Counted from the first letter of the stretch, positions 1-12,324 are shown. The stretch: 64,000 nucleotides of DNA from Manihot esculenta (GCF_001659605.2 NC_035162.2:29516153-29580152); one strand, 5' to 3'. Program-made: numbers and translations. Notes: generated by a model from the sequence alone, not told the origin.

Positions 1-1932
1 CTCTGACCCATCCTGATCTCTGAATCTGACTACCTTGTCTCTACAGTCCAAGGTAGCACCATGGGTCGATAACCAATCCATCCCTAGAATGACGTCAAAA
101 TCTGTCAAATCTAGAACCACGAGGTCGGCGGAAAGGCATCTTCCCTCTATGAAAACTGGACTACACTGGCAGACTGCCTCTGCCACTGACGGGTCACACT
201 TGGGTCCACTGACCCATAGGGGACACTCTAACCCAGAGACCATCAATCCTACCCTCTCCACGACTCTCGGAGCAACAAAAGAATGAGATGCACCCGGGTC
301 CATTAAGGCATACACATCAGAACAACCAATGATGAGATTACCTGCCACCACGGTGTTGGATGTGCTGGCCTCCTGCTGAGTCATAGTGAAGATCCGTGCC
401 GGAGCTGATGGACCTTCACCTCTGTATCCTGCTGATGAAGAGGCTGACCCTCTCCCTCTGCCTCTGCCACTGGCCTGTGTTGCGGCTGGAGCTACTGGCT
501 GCACCACACTGCCGGAGGCTGTCTGCTGAGACGGTGTTGCAAAGGCTGCTCTAGGACAGTCTCGAGCCAAATGACCCGCCTGTCCGCATCTGAAACATGT
601 GTTTGTCCCTGCCAGACATACTCCCTTGTGTGGTCTCCCACATCTCATACATGCTGCAACCTCTGCGCCAGAGCTGGAGCCACTGCCTAAACCCAGACCT
701 GACTTGATCTTGTTCCAGAACTTATTCTTCTTAGATTTTCTGTGGCCTCTGTCCCACTTCTTACTGCCTACACTCAGAGAAGAAGAGTCTAACCTTTCCC
801 CACCTGGGGTCTTGGAACCAGAAGACTGTGCCACTGACTGTTTTACCTTCCCTTCAACGATAGCACTAGCCTCCATTCTCCTAGCCATATCCACTATGGC
901 ATGGAAACTCTCCCTCTCTGCTGACTGTATCAAAGAGGAATACCTGGAGTGTAGCCTCATAATATATCTACTTGATTTCTTTTGATCTGTGTCCAAATTC
1001 TGCCCAGCATATGGCAACAACTCCAGGAACCTGTCTGTGTACTCCTCCACACTCATCTGTTCAGTCTGCCTCAACTGTTCGAATTCTATTATCTTCTGCT
1101 CTCTAGAGCTCTCAGGGAAAGCCCATCCTGCAAACTCATTTGCAAACTCCTCCCAGGACATACTGTCCGCTCTCGGGTTCACATAGTTCTTAAACCAACC
1201 ACGTGCTTTCTTGCACTCCATTGTGAACCCAGCCATCTGAATGGCTCTACTGTCATCAGCCCCTATCTCATCTGTAATAGTCTTGACCCTGCTCAGATAC
1301 TCAAATGGGTCATCACCTGTTCTGTACTGAGGAGCACCCAACTTCATGTAATCGGTCATCTTGACCTTGCTCCCTCTAGATGAGGTAGGTTTGGGTACTT
1401 GTGTTTCCGGGACAGTAGGTACTGGTGGTGGTGGTGGTGCAACATCCCCCGAGGTAGGGTTTGCTGTACTAGTATAGGGAGGTGGAGGTGGGTACATGGG
1501 GTACTGAGAGTATGGTGGGTAGTAAGGTGGGTATGGCATATGTGGAGGATAAGGGCTAAAACTGGGGTAATCCGATGTACCTCCCATCGAATACCCTGGA
1601 TGGTGTGAATAGGGTGGGTAGTGATGTGGCTGGACATAACTCGAGGCCTGATTGCCTCCCTCTGATTCTCCCATGCCCTCTTCCGGCATGTTCACACCGA
1701 GACTGCCATCCCTCCTCTGATCTACTTCCATATCCTCAGACATTCCTCCCTGCACTGTTCCCCTTACTGATCTGCTTCTACCCAGATCCAAAGACCTTCT
1801 AGGGTCTCTAGCTACTCTGTCTCTGTTGGACCTACTGGACATTGCCCTAGGCAAAGCTGAAGGACGGGCATCAGCGCCCTCGTCCTGAGGTGGCACTCCA
1901 GTCAATCGTGCAGATCGACGAGTTCCTCTCAT
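1..1932 (-). CDS. Gag-protease of a Tekay-type Ty3/gypsy element (Tekay-B), 3' part beyond window
   Basis: This is the capsid/nucleocapsid polyprotein and aspartic protease of a chromovirus. I read the frame codon by codon from the ATG at 1932 to base 1: 644 codons with no stop. It aligns without net length change with the plus-strand copy at 50043-51974. From the N-terminus it has a basic Ser/Arg-rich start (MRGTRRSARLTG), a Pro/Tyr/Gly-rich stretch, a retrotransposon gag domain, and a CCHC knuckle CFRCGQAGHLARDC near residue 445. A protease motif ALMDPGASHSF follows near residue 545. The start at 1932 is preferred because MRGTRR is shared by both copies and lies just after a splice-acceptor-like site; in-frame upstream ATGs exist. 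Unlike the copy at 50043, nothing is broken in the visible part, so this may be a coding-competent element. RT, RNase H, integrase and the 3' LTR would lie left of the window. Confidence 0.88.
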   Translation of the reverse strand, partial: MRGTRRSARLTGVPPQDEGADARPSALPRAMSSRSNRDRVARDPRRSLDLGRSRSVRGTVQGGMSEDMEVDQRRDGSLGVNMPEEGMGESEGGNQASSYVQPHHYPPYSHHPGYSMGGTSDYPSFSPYPPHMPYPPYYPPYSQYPMYPPPPPYTSTANPTSGDVAPPPPPVPTVPETQVPKPTSSRGSKVKMTDYMKLGAPQYRTGDDPFEYLSRVKTITDEIGADDSRAIQMAGFTMECKKARGWFKNYVNPRADSMSWEEFANEFAGWAFPESSREQKIIEFEQLRQTEQMSVEEYTDRFLELLPYAGQNLDTDQKKSSRYIMRLHSRYSSLIQSAERESFHAIVDMARRMEASAIVEGKVKQSVAQSSGSKTPGGERLDSSSLSVGSKKWDRGHRKSKKNKFWNKIKSGLGLGSGSSSGAEVAACMRCGRPHKGVCLAGTNTCFRCGQAGHLARDCPRAAFATPSQQTASGSVVQPVAPAATQASGRGRGRGSASSSAGYRGEGPSAPARIFTMTQQEASTSNTVVAGNLIIGCSDVYALMDPGASHSFVAPRVVERVGLMVSGLECPLWVSGPKCDPSVAEAVCQCSPVFIEGRCLSADLVVLDLTDFDVILGMDWLSTHGATLDCRDKVVRFRDQDGSE

Positions 1933-1940
1933 TCTATCTT

Positions 1941-1952
1941 CTGAAAAAAAAA
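1941..1952 (-). promoter_or_regulatory. Putative 3' splice site just before gag ATG (Tekay-B)
   Basis: Read on the minus strand this is an unbroken T tract followed by CAG, ending 8 nt before the gag ATG at 1932. The plus-strand copy keeps the site (CTGCCTTTCAG at 50024-50034). With the LTR donor at 3818-3820 it would define a leader intron of about 1.9 kb. This is inferred from consensus only. Confidence 0.5.
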
Positions 1953-2187
1953 CAGCACATAGCACAAACATTAGCATCATATGGTTCATGTGGGCACACA
2001 TGAACCCTCATCACATATATGGCATCACATCATAGCATTTATGCACATGCATATCATCATGGCATATCATATTATCATATAGACAGGACTCTACATCCTA
2101 TCCTAGTGGACATGATCTTCCTAGTGTGCTTGACCTTCTAGAACATCTATGAGCCCGATATTCTAGGTCCGATCATATGAACCTAGG

Positions 2188-2199
2188 GCTCTGATACCA
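2188..2199 (-). other. Primer-binding site, initiator tRNA-Met type (Tekay-B)
   Basis: The minus strand reads TGGTATCAGAGC, complementary to the 3' end of plant initiator tRNA-Met. It lies three bases (GAG) after the LTR end at 2203. It primes minus-strand cDNA synthesis and fixes the element's orientation. Confidence 0.9.
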
Positions 2200-3817
2200 C
2201 TCTGTAACGACCCGGAAATCCGACCCGTTACCGGCGCTAGGATCCAGATCGGCTTAAGGCCGCCGGGACCCGTAGCAAGCCTACATACCTCCTGTAAACC
2301 TGTGGAATCCCATACATAACAACATATACATGATCTGTAAAAATTTTTCTTTTCTCTTATCCAAGCAAAACCTGTGCATGCACAAAATCATACATAAACC
2401 CCACACTGGAGTCCTCATCAAATACTCCAATGGGGTATCATCATCATACATATCAGCTTGGATAATCATGGTCATTAACATCATTACTCATTAAACTCTC
2501 TATACAAAATGGGGATTCACACACCTCTAGGTCAAGCACTACTATAATCCTCAATACATCATGTTCATGTCCACTACTATCTATTACAACATACATGACT
2601 TGACTTCACTCTAGCCGACTTCTTGATCTACCCTGTACCTGCAACTCTGGGGATAAAGGGAGTGGGGTGAGCTACTAGAGCCCAGTGAGCAGAAACTAAA
2701 AACATTTATTTTAATTTCTCCATTTTTAGGTATATTATTATTCATTTAACTTTTTCTTGTTCATGCTTTCATGTATGCGCCATAACACAAACATTTCACA
2801 ACAAGGATGAACTTGTCACCATTTAGCCCCTATCTTTCTTACTTAAACATGCCGGGGGCGTAGAGCCGTAGCAGGCACACCCGAACTTCCATAATCTGTC
2901 ATAGTGCCAGGGGCGTAGAGCCGTAGCAGGCACACCTGGACTCACATAGGCTATCATGACATACAAGGGCTAATGGATCATTCAACGTTCATCCACATCA
3001 ACAACAAAGTATGCAATGCAACATATTCGTGAATTCTAATGCAAACAACCTACAATATCTCATGATGCGTGGGCAAAGCTTTATGATTCAATCATTTATT
3101 CATTTATTTTAAAGCTTGAGGGGTTGTTCCACTCACCTGGCAACTGAAGCTTTAACAAAGAACTCTGAACGACTATCTCACAACCGGGGGTCTCGGTCCC
3201 TCGGGTCCGAACCTACACAGGTGGACTCAAATGAGGCACCAAACATACATGAATAAGACTCTAAAATACTCCCCAAAAACCCCCTAAAACATCCTGAAAA
3301 CATCACATGAAAACATGCAAGAAATGGCTGAACAGGGCACTTTCGGCGGCAGGTTCGGCGGCCGAAAGTCCCTCTGCAGCCGAAAGTCATGCAGGTTCGG
3401 CGGCACCTTCGGCGGCCGAACCTCCCAGACAGAGACGAAACTTGAGTTTCGGGGGCAGGCTTCGGCAGCCGAAACTGCCTCCACAAGGGGGTTCGGCGGC
3501 CGAAAGTCACTTCGGCGGCCGAACCTGAGTTTCTGCCGAAGGGCAGAAACTTGGTTCCCTTGTGTCCAAAGCCTCCAAAACGCCTCAAAACATGCATAAA
3601 CTTGTTTCTACACATGCATACACATCATACATCACACCTAGGGGCCTCAAACTATAATATACCCCAACTACAACACTTCAAACAACACATTTCTAACATA
3701 CATTGCTCAAATCGCAACATAAACCCACAAACCTAACAACAAGCCTAAACATGCATTCTACCCCATCAACTTGCATAAAACTTTCATAAAACATAAAAGA
3801 AGCATAGATCGAAGCTT

Positions 3818-3820
3818 ACC
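3818..3820 (-). promoter_or_regulatory. Putative 5' splice site in Tekay-B LTR
   Basis: The minus strand reads TCTTCAAGAG|GTAAGC about 230 nt downstream of the TATA box. The same CAAGAG|GTAAG is kept at 36681, 55723, 38705 (minus) and 23221, so it is conserved across all five Tekay LTRs in the window. Confidence 0.5.
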
Positions 3821-4050
3821 TCTTGAAGATCTAGAGGAAGAACGATCCTAGCTCGGAAAATGGAGGGATTTAGCTCCAAGACTTCCAAGCTCCAAACTTG
3901 CTTGAAAACACTCAAAAACTTCTGTGGAACCTTAAAACTCAAAGAAAATGGTGGGGATTGAAGGAAAAACACAAGATTTGGGAGAGGGAGGTCGGAAGCT
4001 CGCTGAGGTCGAAAATGGGAGAAAACTCTCCCATTTCGGCTAAGTGCCCC

Positions 4051-4057
4051 TTTTATA
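4051..4057 (-). promoter_or_regulatory. TATA box of Tekay-B LTR
   Basis: TATAAAA on the minus strand followed by GGGGC, within the conserved context GGCCAGCCACxTATAAAAG found in the other Tekay LTRs. It probably sets the RNA start about 30 nt downstream. Confidence 0.65.
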
Positions 4058-4415
4058 GGTGGCTGGCCAGGCCACGTTCGGGGGCCGAAGGTGCCTCCGC
4101 ATGCATGCAAGGTTCGGCGGCCGAACTTGGAGTTCGGCGGCCGAACCTGCATTTCCCTCACTCAAAACTTTCGGGCGCCTAAAGTCCCTCCGAAAGCATG
4201 CATGTTCGGCGGCCGAACTTCGGAGTTCGGCGGCCGAACCTGGGTTTTCCTCCAAAGATTTTTCATGCAAAAATTCATTTAATTTCTTATTTAAAAACAT
4301 AAAATACATGAAAACATTTCATAAAATCATAGTTTTACCCTTCTAGAGGTTTCCGACATCCGAGGTCCCACCGGACGGTAGGGATTCCGATACCTGAGTC
4401 TAGCCGGGTATTACA

Positions 4416-5870
4416 CTAAAAGCGGAATAAATTGACAATAAAAGTAAAAGGGGGGGGTTTTGAGATTGATTGAATTGATCTAATACTGAAAGCAATAAAA
4501 GAAAGCGAATAATAAAAATAAAGAGATTCAATAATGAGAAAAGCTCTAGTTGAAGAATTGGATTCACTTCAGTTATTGGGATTGATCATTGAAACTTAGA
4601 TTCCTTTGTTTGATTCAATAAATTAGTTATGGAGATGGAAAGCGCTTCTCACCACCACATCTCTCCTTAAGCATAAACCAATTAGGGAACGTCTTCTAAT
4701 TAATTACTAATCAACAAGTTGCCAAGAAACGTCATTGGGCCTTAGGCATCAAAACAACTGTCAATAGCATTAATAAATAGAGAGACCTAATTCTAGCTAC
4801 CCAAACGCATGGTGGTATTGCTAGATTATGCAACTTCCTTAGTTTTTACACCAAGTGTTCTTGTGTTTGAACAATCCAAGCAATTACGGACTCAAAATTA
4901 TTCAAACTAATAATATATTACCTTGCAATCAAGAATCAAGTGGCCACATTGATCATAATAACAAAGCAATAATAGAATCAAGCATGAAATTGCATAAATA
5001 TTGAATAAACAAAAGATAACAATGTATGTTCAGATCTCACAATCCACAAAACAACCAAAGTTTCACCTAATCTTCAACTAGAATTAAATGTTTCAGCCAC
5101 TCATGGCTGAACCAAAATCAAAAAGAAAAGAAAAGGAGAAGAAGAAGTGAAGAATCGAAGCTTGGAGAATGGAGAGTAGAGCGCCAAACCTTGGAAAGAA
5201 TGGGGAGAGTGTGGCCGGCTGGTTTAGGGATCCTTATAAAGGATTTATGTGCTGCCCTAGGTCTTCCTTGCTGCCCAAGTTGATGTCCTTGCTGCCCAAG
5301 TTGTTGCCCATGCCGCCCAACCTTGCATTAATGAGGTGGAGCCTCTCTTTGAATTTTGAATTTTGAATGTGCAAGACTTGAGGTGGCATGTGTGTCTTCT
5401 TTGGCTTCCTTAACAAGTTGAATTTGAATTTCAAATTTGAATTGTGCATCTTTTAGAGATTTGGCTTCTTCAATACGGAAAAGGATTTTTGAAGATCTTG
5501 AATTTCAAACTGCTCTGCTGAAGGCACTTTCCTTATTTGCCACTTTCCTTATTTAGCACTTTCCTTAATGAGCTGAATCTTGATTTTGAATTTTGAATTC
5601 TCTTAAGGATTTGAAATTTGAATTTCAAATTACTTTCCTTATTTGGATCCTTTCAAGTTGCACTTGGCATGCTTGCTCTCCTTTGCTCCATTTTAGACAG
5701 TTTTAGGGGCATTTTCACCAAATTGGCTCTTTACACCATTTTCTGTAAAATAAGATCAAAATCACAAAATTAGGCAGAAAAAGTGTAAATTTACATCAAT
5801 AACATCATGATAAAATAGTTTAAATTTGGATTGATCATTAACACACAAAATGCCTACAAATAGGGTGTCA
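4416..5870 (-). repeat. Truncated Athila-like LTR interrupted by Tekay-B
   Basis: The reverse complement is clearly related to the LTRs at 39445-41410 and 46649-48614. Shared blocks include the first part of the LTR (ACATCATGATAAA and AATTAGGCAGAAAA near 5770-5815), the hairpin AGCCACTCATGGCT at 5095-5108, and GATTGATCATTGA near 4580. About 180 bp corresponding to the LTR 3' end are missing at 4416, where Tekay-B begins, so Tekay-B most likely inserted into this LTR. The right end near 5870 is only approximate because the expected TGACAGAG terminus has decayed. Confidence 0.72.
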
Positions 5871-5879
5871 AAAGTTATT

Positions 5880-8800
5880 TTAGAGGTTTTTCTTGCATTG
5901 TATATAGAGTTAAACATATTGAGATAGAGTTAAAATAAAAATGATCTATATTAATATTTTAAATATTTTAAAGTCCTAATAATTGGACCATACAAAGCCC
6001 AAATAAAGAAATGGATGTATTTAAAAACAAAGTAAATAGTGAGATGAATGAGTTGAAAACAAGTCACTTTTAGGTGGTGCTTAGGTTTTCCGACCTAGGT
6101 GCTTGCTAAATTTGATGTGTTTACCTACATAAAATGGACTTTTAAAGTTTAAAAGTATAACTTTAATAGGTCAATTTATGAATATTCAGAGTTTAGAAAT
6201 TAAATTGAAATAAGGTTAGAATTTTAATAGGTTAAAGCATAAATAACTAAAGTTTAAAAGGCAAATTTGGTCTTAACCCTTCATTTTTTTTACCCCTTCA
6301 TCTTAGCCATACATATGGAAAGGAAATAAGATAAAAAAAAAAAACCCTTCAAATGATAAAAGAAAAGGGTTTTCTTCGATGGTAATCATGGATAGCCGAA
6401 TTTTAGCTAAGGAAAACTTAGGTTTTGCTTTATTTTTTTCCATTTTTCCACCTAATTTTTCCATGAATCAAAAGCTTTACCTATACAAACTTTATCCTAG
6501 GTTGAAAGGTACCAAAAAAGGAGACATAGGAAAGGAGAAAAGAGAGAGAGAAGTTTAGGTGTTTACATGGTAAGTAATGAAAATGGAATATTAGGTTAGA
6601 AAAACATGTACTTTCATTCTTTAACCATTTTTGTGTTGTTATATGAATTCAAATTCTTGTTTTTTCTATTCTACATAAAGAAGGAATTCAAAAGAAGGAA
6701 GGTAAATTAAAGGAAAAAGGCAAAGGAAAATAATAATTAAGGTGTACATAAAGCTTTTAGAAGGAATTATACAAAAGGTTTAGTGCTTGATTGACATTTT
6801 TTATTTTTTTCCTTAAATTTCTTATGATTGTGCTTAGTTAGGGTTTGGTTTTGACTGCTAAAAATATTATTTTAAATGTGTAAAAAGTATTATATACATG
6901 TTGAAAGATGATTAAGGGGTTAAAGTGAGGTTCTTAGGCCTAGAGTTGCAAAATTGCATTTGGCATATTAAAAACTTGCTTGATCAACTTGTGTTTATTG
7001 GTTGTATCTTGATGTGTAGTTGTCCAAATGAGGTTTAATATGAACTAAATTAGAGGTAAGTCATAATTCTAAAACTTTTACGAGAGACCAAATTATGATT
7101 ATAAACCTAAGTTATTATAAAATTTGTGTAAATTCAAATCTGGAACAAGACAGATGCATTTGAAGCCACTTGTAATGACCAAGCCATAACTAATTGTGTA
7201 ATTAATAAAATGAAGTAAGAACGATGCCAAAGTAACCATAAGAAATAGGCTAAAACATTGTAGAAGGACGAAAATTCTAGTTTTATATTCATTTGTATGC
7301 AAAATCAAATCTTTGAAGGGTTTAAAAACTAGAAACCTGAAATGGACTGGTAATAGCACCTTTAAGCGGCTTATGAAAAAAAATTCATAACTTTAACTAG
7401 GATAATTAGAATTACATAAATCATACCTTATTAGAATGTTAAGACATAAATACATATTTTTCATGAAGAAACCTAAATCTAATTATGTCCATAATATGCT
7501 TGAATATTTTATGCAAATTGAAGCAGAATGCTACTATAATTGAAATCAGTTTGCTTCAATTGACATGCTTGCTTAAACGGTGGGAATTATGCATGTTTTG
7601 TTTGACATGCTTGCTTTATGAACATGCTAACTTATCAACTAAAATTTTTATGCATTAAGAGGTGAGCAAAACCTACCATTGTATACTTGTTAGTAACATA
7701 AAATGCAAAAGCTAAATTTATTTGATATTTTGTTTAGTATGCTAAGTTGATGAAATTGTGCACTATTTCTTAAGAATTTCAAATATTGCTATCATTGACA
7801 TTTGATATTTGTATTTAGGAAAATGACATAAAATAGCTTCAAATAACATGTGTAATTACTTAAAATAACTTGATGTATTAAATTAAGTATACTTGGCTCT
7901 AGTAAACTCAGTAGGAGTTGAAATTAGCTTAAGGGTATAGTACATCATATATATAGAGAGAGTTTATAGTATTGCTACTGTTACATAATTTATATATGAG
8001 GTTATATGACAGGTACCTCATAGACACCACAATAGAGCCTATTATTATAGTTTCGGCCTTTGAACCTACCATTTGACACATTGTGCCTACTGTAATATGT
8101 TACCTGTCTACCTAGTTGACCCTAATATGTATTTATAAGGGTTGAGGAGTAAATTAAAACTTATTATTTTTAAGTTAATAAACTCTTTTAGAATATGTTG
8201 ACACATTCATATCTAATGTATCCTTAGGCTTATGATTTTTTTGCTTTGGACATGAAATGTGAAAACATGTTAGATGATAATTAGTTATTGATTTTAAAAG
8301 CAACCTTCACATGCATGAATGTACACACTTACACCCACAGTTATACTATAAGCTGACATAGTATACAATGCACAATCCTAATTTCATCTTATATGCTTAT
8401 AACAGTTTTGTAAAGTTGTGTATAACTGAATATGCCTACTTTTTTTGTTATGTTTCACATATTACTACTTGTTTGCAATATCCACTGAGCATAAGTTTAG
8501 TGCGTTGGTTTTTTACCTCACACAGGTGATAGATAAAGTACTTTGCAGAGGTGATCAGAGATTAGCATTAGACACAAAGGCCATCATTATAGTTAATTGT
8601 TTAGAGTCATTGAGTCCTTGTATAGTTGTATTTTAGTGTGTACATATTAAATAGAGTCGGTTGTAAAAATTTTGTAAGTTAAAGAACTACAGTCATGCAT
8701 GCATCCAAAATAACTAAACATATGCATATTATGTTAGACATGTAGGAGTGAGAAACATTGCTATTTTGATATGCTTAAACATCTAATGAAACACATAATA

Positions 8801-9063
8801 GAAATGATAGAAAATAGTGACTTTTTAGAATGTTTATCATATAATTCATAGGTTGAGATGTCATTAAAATAAAGAAAAATCTATCAAATTTTTTATTCAA
8901 AATTAATCACACATACTATGAACATGTTTTAGAATTTAAATATAACATACAATAGCTTGTTAAATAATTGCAGTAAATGCATGACACAACTTAAAAGGTT
9001 ATAAGTATAGCTAGTAATGTTTCTTGCTCAATTTATATTTGGACAGGGTTACGGATATTACAG
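5880..9063. other. AT-rich DNA with LTR-like features, no gene seen
   Basis: I see no coding similarity. Purine-rich tracts near 6530-6560, TATA-like runs near 7950, and an LTR-like end GGATATTACA at about 9054-9063 suggest a decayed LTR. I could not find its partner, start or target duplication, so the assignment is weak. Confidence 0.25.
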
Positions 9064-9099
9064 CACAATATTACATGAAGTACTTTTTTAACTTATCCA

Positions 9100-11340
9100 A
9101 CTCATGGGCTCTTGAAACTCGTTGTCATTTATGTCTTATGATATAATTGTAGCACACAACAAAATCTTTTTAAAAAAATTTGAACTATTCCAATTCAGCT
9201 TGAATTTCTCTAAAGGATCAAAAGAATTAGCCGTGCTTACTTCTGAACCCTCTTCCCTTCCTTGATTTATCTTAGCTTCACTTTCTTGGTGAAAGCATGT
9301 GCTCTTTTCCTCTGATAGGCTTGCATGTGACATGAAGCCCAAATCCTTTTCTCGCCTAGAAGCGCTAACTCCTCTTACCTCTTTCTTACTCATTCTCATT
9401 TTGGAATTTTAGCTTCTAGTGCAACCCTCATGGATTTCACTTCCATTTCTTTGGCAAAATTACTTTTGTCCCATACCCTAAGGAGAAAGGTGCTTCCCTT
9501 GTGGATGTTCTAAGTGTCATCCTATAACCCCACAAAGTATAAGATAGCTTCTCATACCAGTCTTTACAAGTTTCCACCATCTTCTTGTGGATGGACTACA
9601 CATGATTGTTAGTTGCTTCCACTGCTCCATTGGTCTGCAGTTTATAAGGAGAAGACTTATGCTGACGAATATGGTATTCTTTAATCAAATCTTAAAACTC
9701 TGCTTTAAACTGAGTCTTGTTATCTAATACTATTTCGTGAAATATTATATATCTACAGATCATATTCTTTTTGACGAAATCAACTATATGTTTAACACCA
9801 ACTACCTTGAAACATTTGATTCTATTGAAGTAGTCTATGGCAACCATTATGAACCTATGTCCATTAGACATGGTAGGATAGATCTTCCCTATAATGTCAA
9901 TGCCATAAATAGCAAAAGGTCACAGCAAAAGGCCATGGCAAAACCATGTTATGCATCTCACTTGATGGTAAATTTCCATGAATTTGGCATTTGTGGCATC
10001 TTCTAACGAATTTGGCACAATCTGCTTCTATAGTGGACCAAAAGTGCTCCAGCCTTAGAATTTTTCATACTAACACTTTGCGATTCATGTGTGGACCACA
10101 ACTACCTACATGGATATCCTCCATTATTTGTTTAGCCTATTTTTCAGTTACACATAAAAGTAGTATACCCTCATAGAAACCTCTTATATAATCGCCTCAA
10201 CACTAACATAAGCTATCGTGTCCATATTCTTATGGCCGCTGTCTTTTTTATATGATTTGACTAGATATTTCCTAGGCTTCAAGTACTTCTTAATGCTATC
10301 AGACTACATGTTGTCTTCTTGTTCCAGATGAGATACCATAGGTCCTTCATAAGACGGGAACCTACTTCTCATAATGGCAATGGGCTACATAATTTCTCCT
10401 TCATTGCTTTCTCATAGGCACGAGAGAGTTGCCAAAGTATATGCTAACTGGTTTTGTGCTCGAGGCACGTGCTTCACTTCTACTTCCTCAAAGTTCACGA
10501 GCAATTGCCTAGCATACTGGAAATATGGCTTCAACTTATCCTTTTTTATTTTTCAATTTCATTGCAACTAAGAGATTACCAACATGAAGTCTCGCATTAT
10601 TTCTCCTTCCTATCTCCTACTGTAATGAGTGCTTACATTCATAAATGCAAGCTTCATACTCGATAACATTATTAATTGCTAGAAAACATAAACTCTTGGA
10701 TACTAGCAACTGCTTCCCATTAGCACAACTAGTACTAATCAATTATTGCTCCACTTCGATTAACAACACCATCAAACTCATTCTCCACCCTTGAACCTCT
10801 GCAGGTCTAGTCCTTCATATGGAAATCTAACTTATACCTCTTCCATCTATTCTATTAGGTTCTCTTACAGGAATTCCACTAGTGCTTAATCCTTTAGTCT
10901 TTTAGGTGAAGTGCACTATGTCAAACTCACACAGCAGAATCAGCCACTCAACTAGCTTTCCAAGTAAAGCATGCGCTTTGAAAAGGTATCGAAGAGGAAC
11001 TGTTCGAGACATTATAACCACTAAGTAAGACCAGAAATAATGCCTCAACTTTTTCATTATTCAAATGATTGCTAGACAAGTCTTATCAATCGAAGGACAC
11101 TTCTGTTTGTATGTTAGCAATTTATTAATGATATAATGGACCACCCTCTCTGCATGGTGATCTCTTGATCCGACATTGTCCCAGGGTTACTTCCTCTACA
11201 GATAATTAAGTATAGGATCAAGGGCTTCCCTAAAGTAATGGTGATAACACTGGCAAATTAACCAGATACTGCTTGATTTTCTCAAAAGCTTCTTAACACT
11301 CATCATTCCACCTTACTAGCTAATTGAAGAGAGACCATGG
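9100..11340 (-). pseudogene. Decayed Ty3/gypsy RNase H-integrase remnant, antisense
   Basis: The minus strand, read across many stops and frameshifts, gives a gypsy pol order. Near 11240-11290 it reads WNDECxEAFEKIKQYL, the RT/RNase H junction. Near 9990-10040 it reads DCAKFVRRCHKCQIHGNLP, the integrase HHCC zinc finger. Further on it reads GHRF and DYF (near 9860-9830), VDFVKKNIICR, and GAVEATNNH near 9610. The order matches Tat-lineage integrases. No LTRs could be tied to it. It is an old fragment without coding capacity. Confidence 0.65.
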
Positions 11341-12324
11341 TTGGAGAATGTGAAACCAGCAAGTAAAAAATTATTTTTTTTATGACTAAATTTCACGTCA
11401 TTGTAACTTATGCCCAATTTTATTCCCAGCTTATAATTAAACTAATATTTAATATTAGATAAAATTAAAAAAACTAAAATCTTCAAGTATATTTAATGAA
11501 ATTAAAAAAAAACTTTTTGATCAATTTAACCCTTATTTTGTTTATTTTGTATATTTACAAAATTTATTTAAACAATTTTAATAATTTATCCATCCCACTG
11601 CTGTTAACCACTATAACTCCGTTTAATAATTTTAAATATCAATATACCAATCAAGTTGGGCCATGCCTCCTCTGAAATTTTAAAATTTTTTTAAAAGTAT
11701 AAATAATTTTTCTTAAAATATAAAAAATTATCATTAAATTCCTTTATGTTTAGAAAATTTATTAGCTCATTCTTATTTTAAAATTATCTAATTAAATCAT
11801 CATTATATTTTATAAAATTAAACTATTTAATTCATTTGTCAAATTTTTTTTTTACTATTTAGTCCTTCAATTTCTCTGTTATTTTTCAATCCAAAAAATT
11901 TACTCTCGTTTTCAAAATTTCAAGTCTAAGTCTCTATTTAAATTTTTTCTTAAGTTATTCGCTCATTATTTAATTTAATTTTATATACCATTTTTATTAT
12001 TAAGTGATAATTCTTTTTTATTTATTTCATTTAGTTGCTATCTATTTATATGATTGAAATTATAAGAAAACAAATTTTAATAAATTAAAATATTTATTTG
12101 TTTAGAAAAATAAAATTTTAATAGTACACAATGTATTAAAATATTATATTATTTTAATAATATTATTTTTTTATGGGTTTGCATGTTATAACCGTAATGG
12201 AAAGAGATTTTTCTACAGTAAATATCATTAAAAGTCGACTCTATGATAAAATTGGTGGTGAACCATGAATAATTGATTGATAACTTATATTGAAAGATAT
12301 ATTTGCAAATGTTGATAATCATAC
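11341..12324. other. AT-rich spacer, no gene seen
   Basis: A/T homopolymer-rich sequence between the antisense pol remnant and the Tat-like 5' LTR. I see no coding or repeat signal beyond simple A/T tracts. Confidence 0.5.

Larger units (their letters stand above)
2203..4415 (-). repeat. 5' LTR of Tekay-B (2213 bp)
   Basis: On the minus strand the LTR begins TGTAATACCCGG and ends GGTCGTTACA, the same termini as the LTRs at 37093-39341, 55127-57336 and 22723-24829. It contains a TATAAAA box, four copies of the palindrome TTCGGC-N-GCCGAA upstream of it, a second motif cluster in the transcribed part (about 3345-3535), a conserved splice donor, and a direct repeat at about 2850-2940 (core GGGGCGTAGAGCCGTAGCAGG, given here on the plus strand). 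The 3' LTR is outside the window, so no target duplication can be checked. Bases 4416-4420 (CTAAA) are the expected flank. Confidence 0.9.

Noticed and set aside
599..1383. Plus-strand frames over the Tekay-B gag
   Set aside because: They are shadows of the minus-strand gag frame, which carries the gag, zinc-knuckle and protease motifs. The same shadows occur antisense to 50795-51406.
1356..1637. His-rich minus-strand frame
   Set aside because: An out-of-frame reading of the Pro/Tyr-rich gag stretch; the sibling copy shows the same artefact at 50278-50625.
2850..2945. Direct repeats in LTRs looked like a CRISPR-type spacing
   Set aside because: Only two or three units, inside LTRs of a plant retrotransposon, with no cas genes. 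They are LTR tandem repeats.
3178..3615. Paired frames on both strands (145 and 94 codons), repeated at 38064-38501
   Set aside because: They are the GGCGGCCGAA motif cluster of the Tekay LTR read in several frames (Arg/Pro/Ala-rich); the repetition is due to the LTR, not a gene family.
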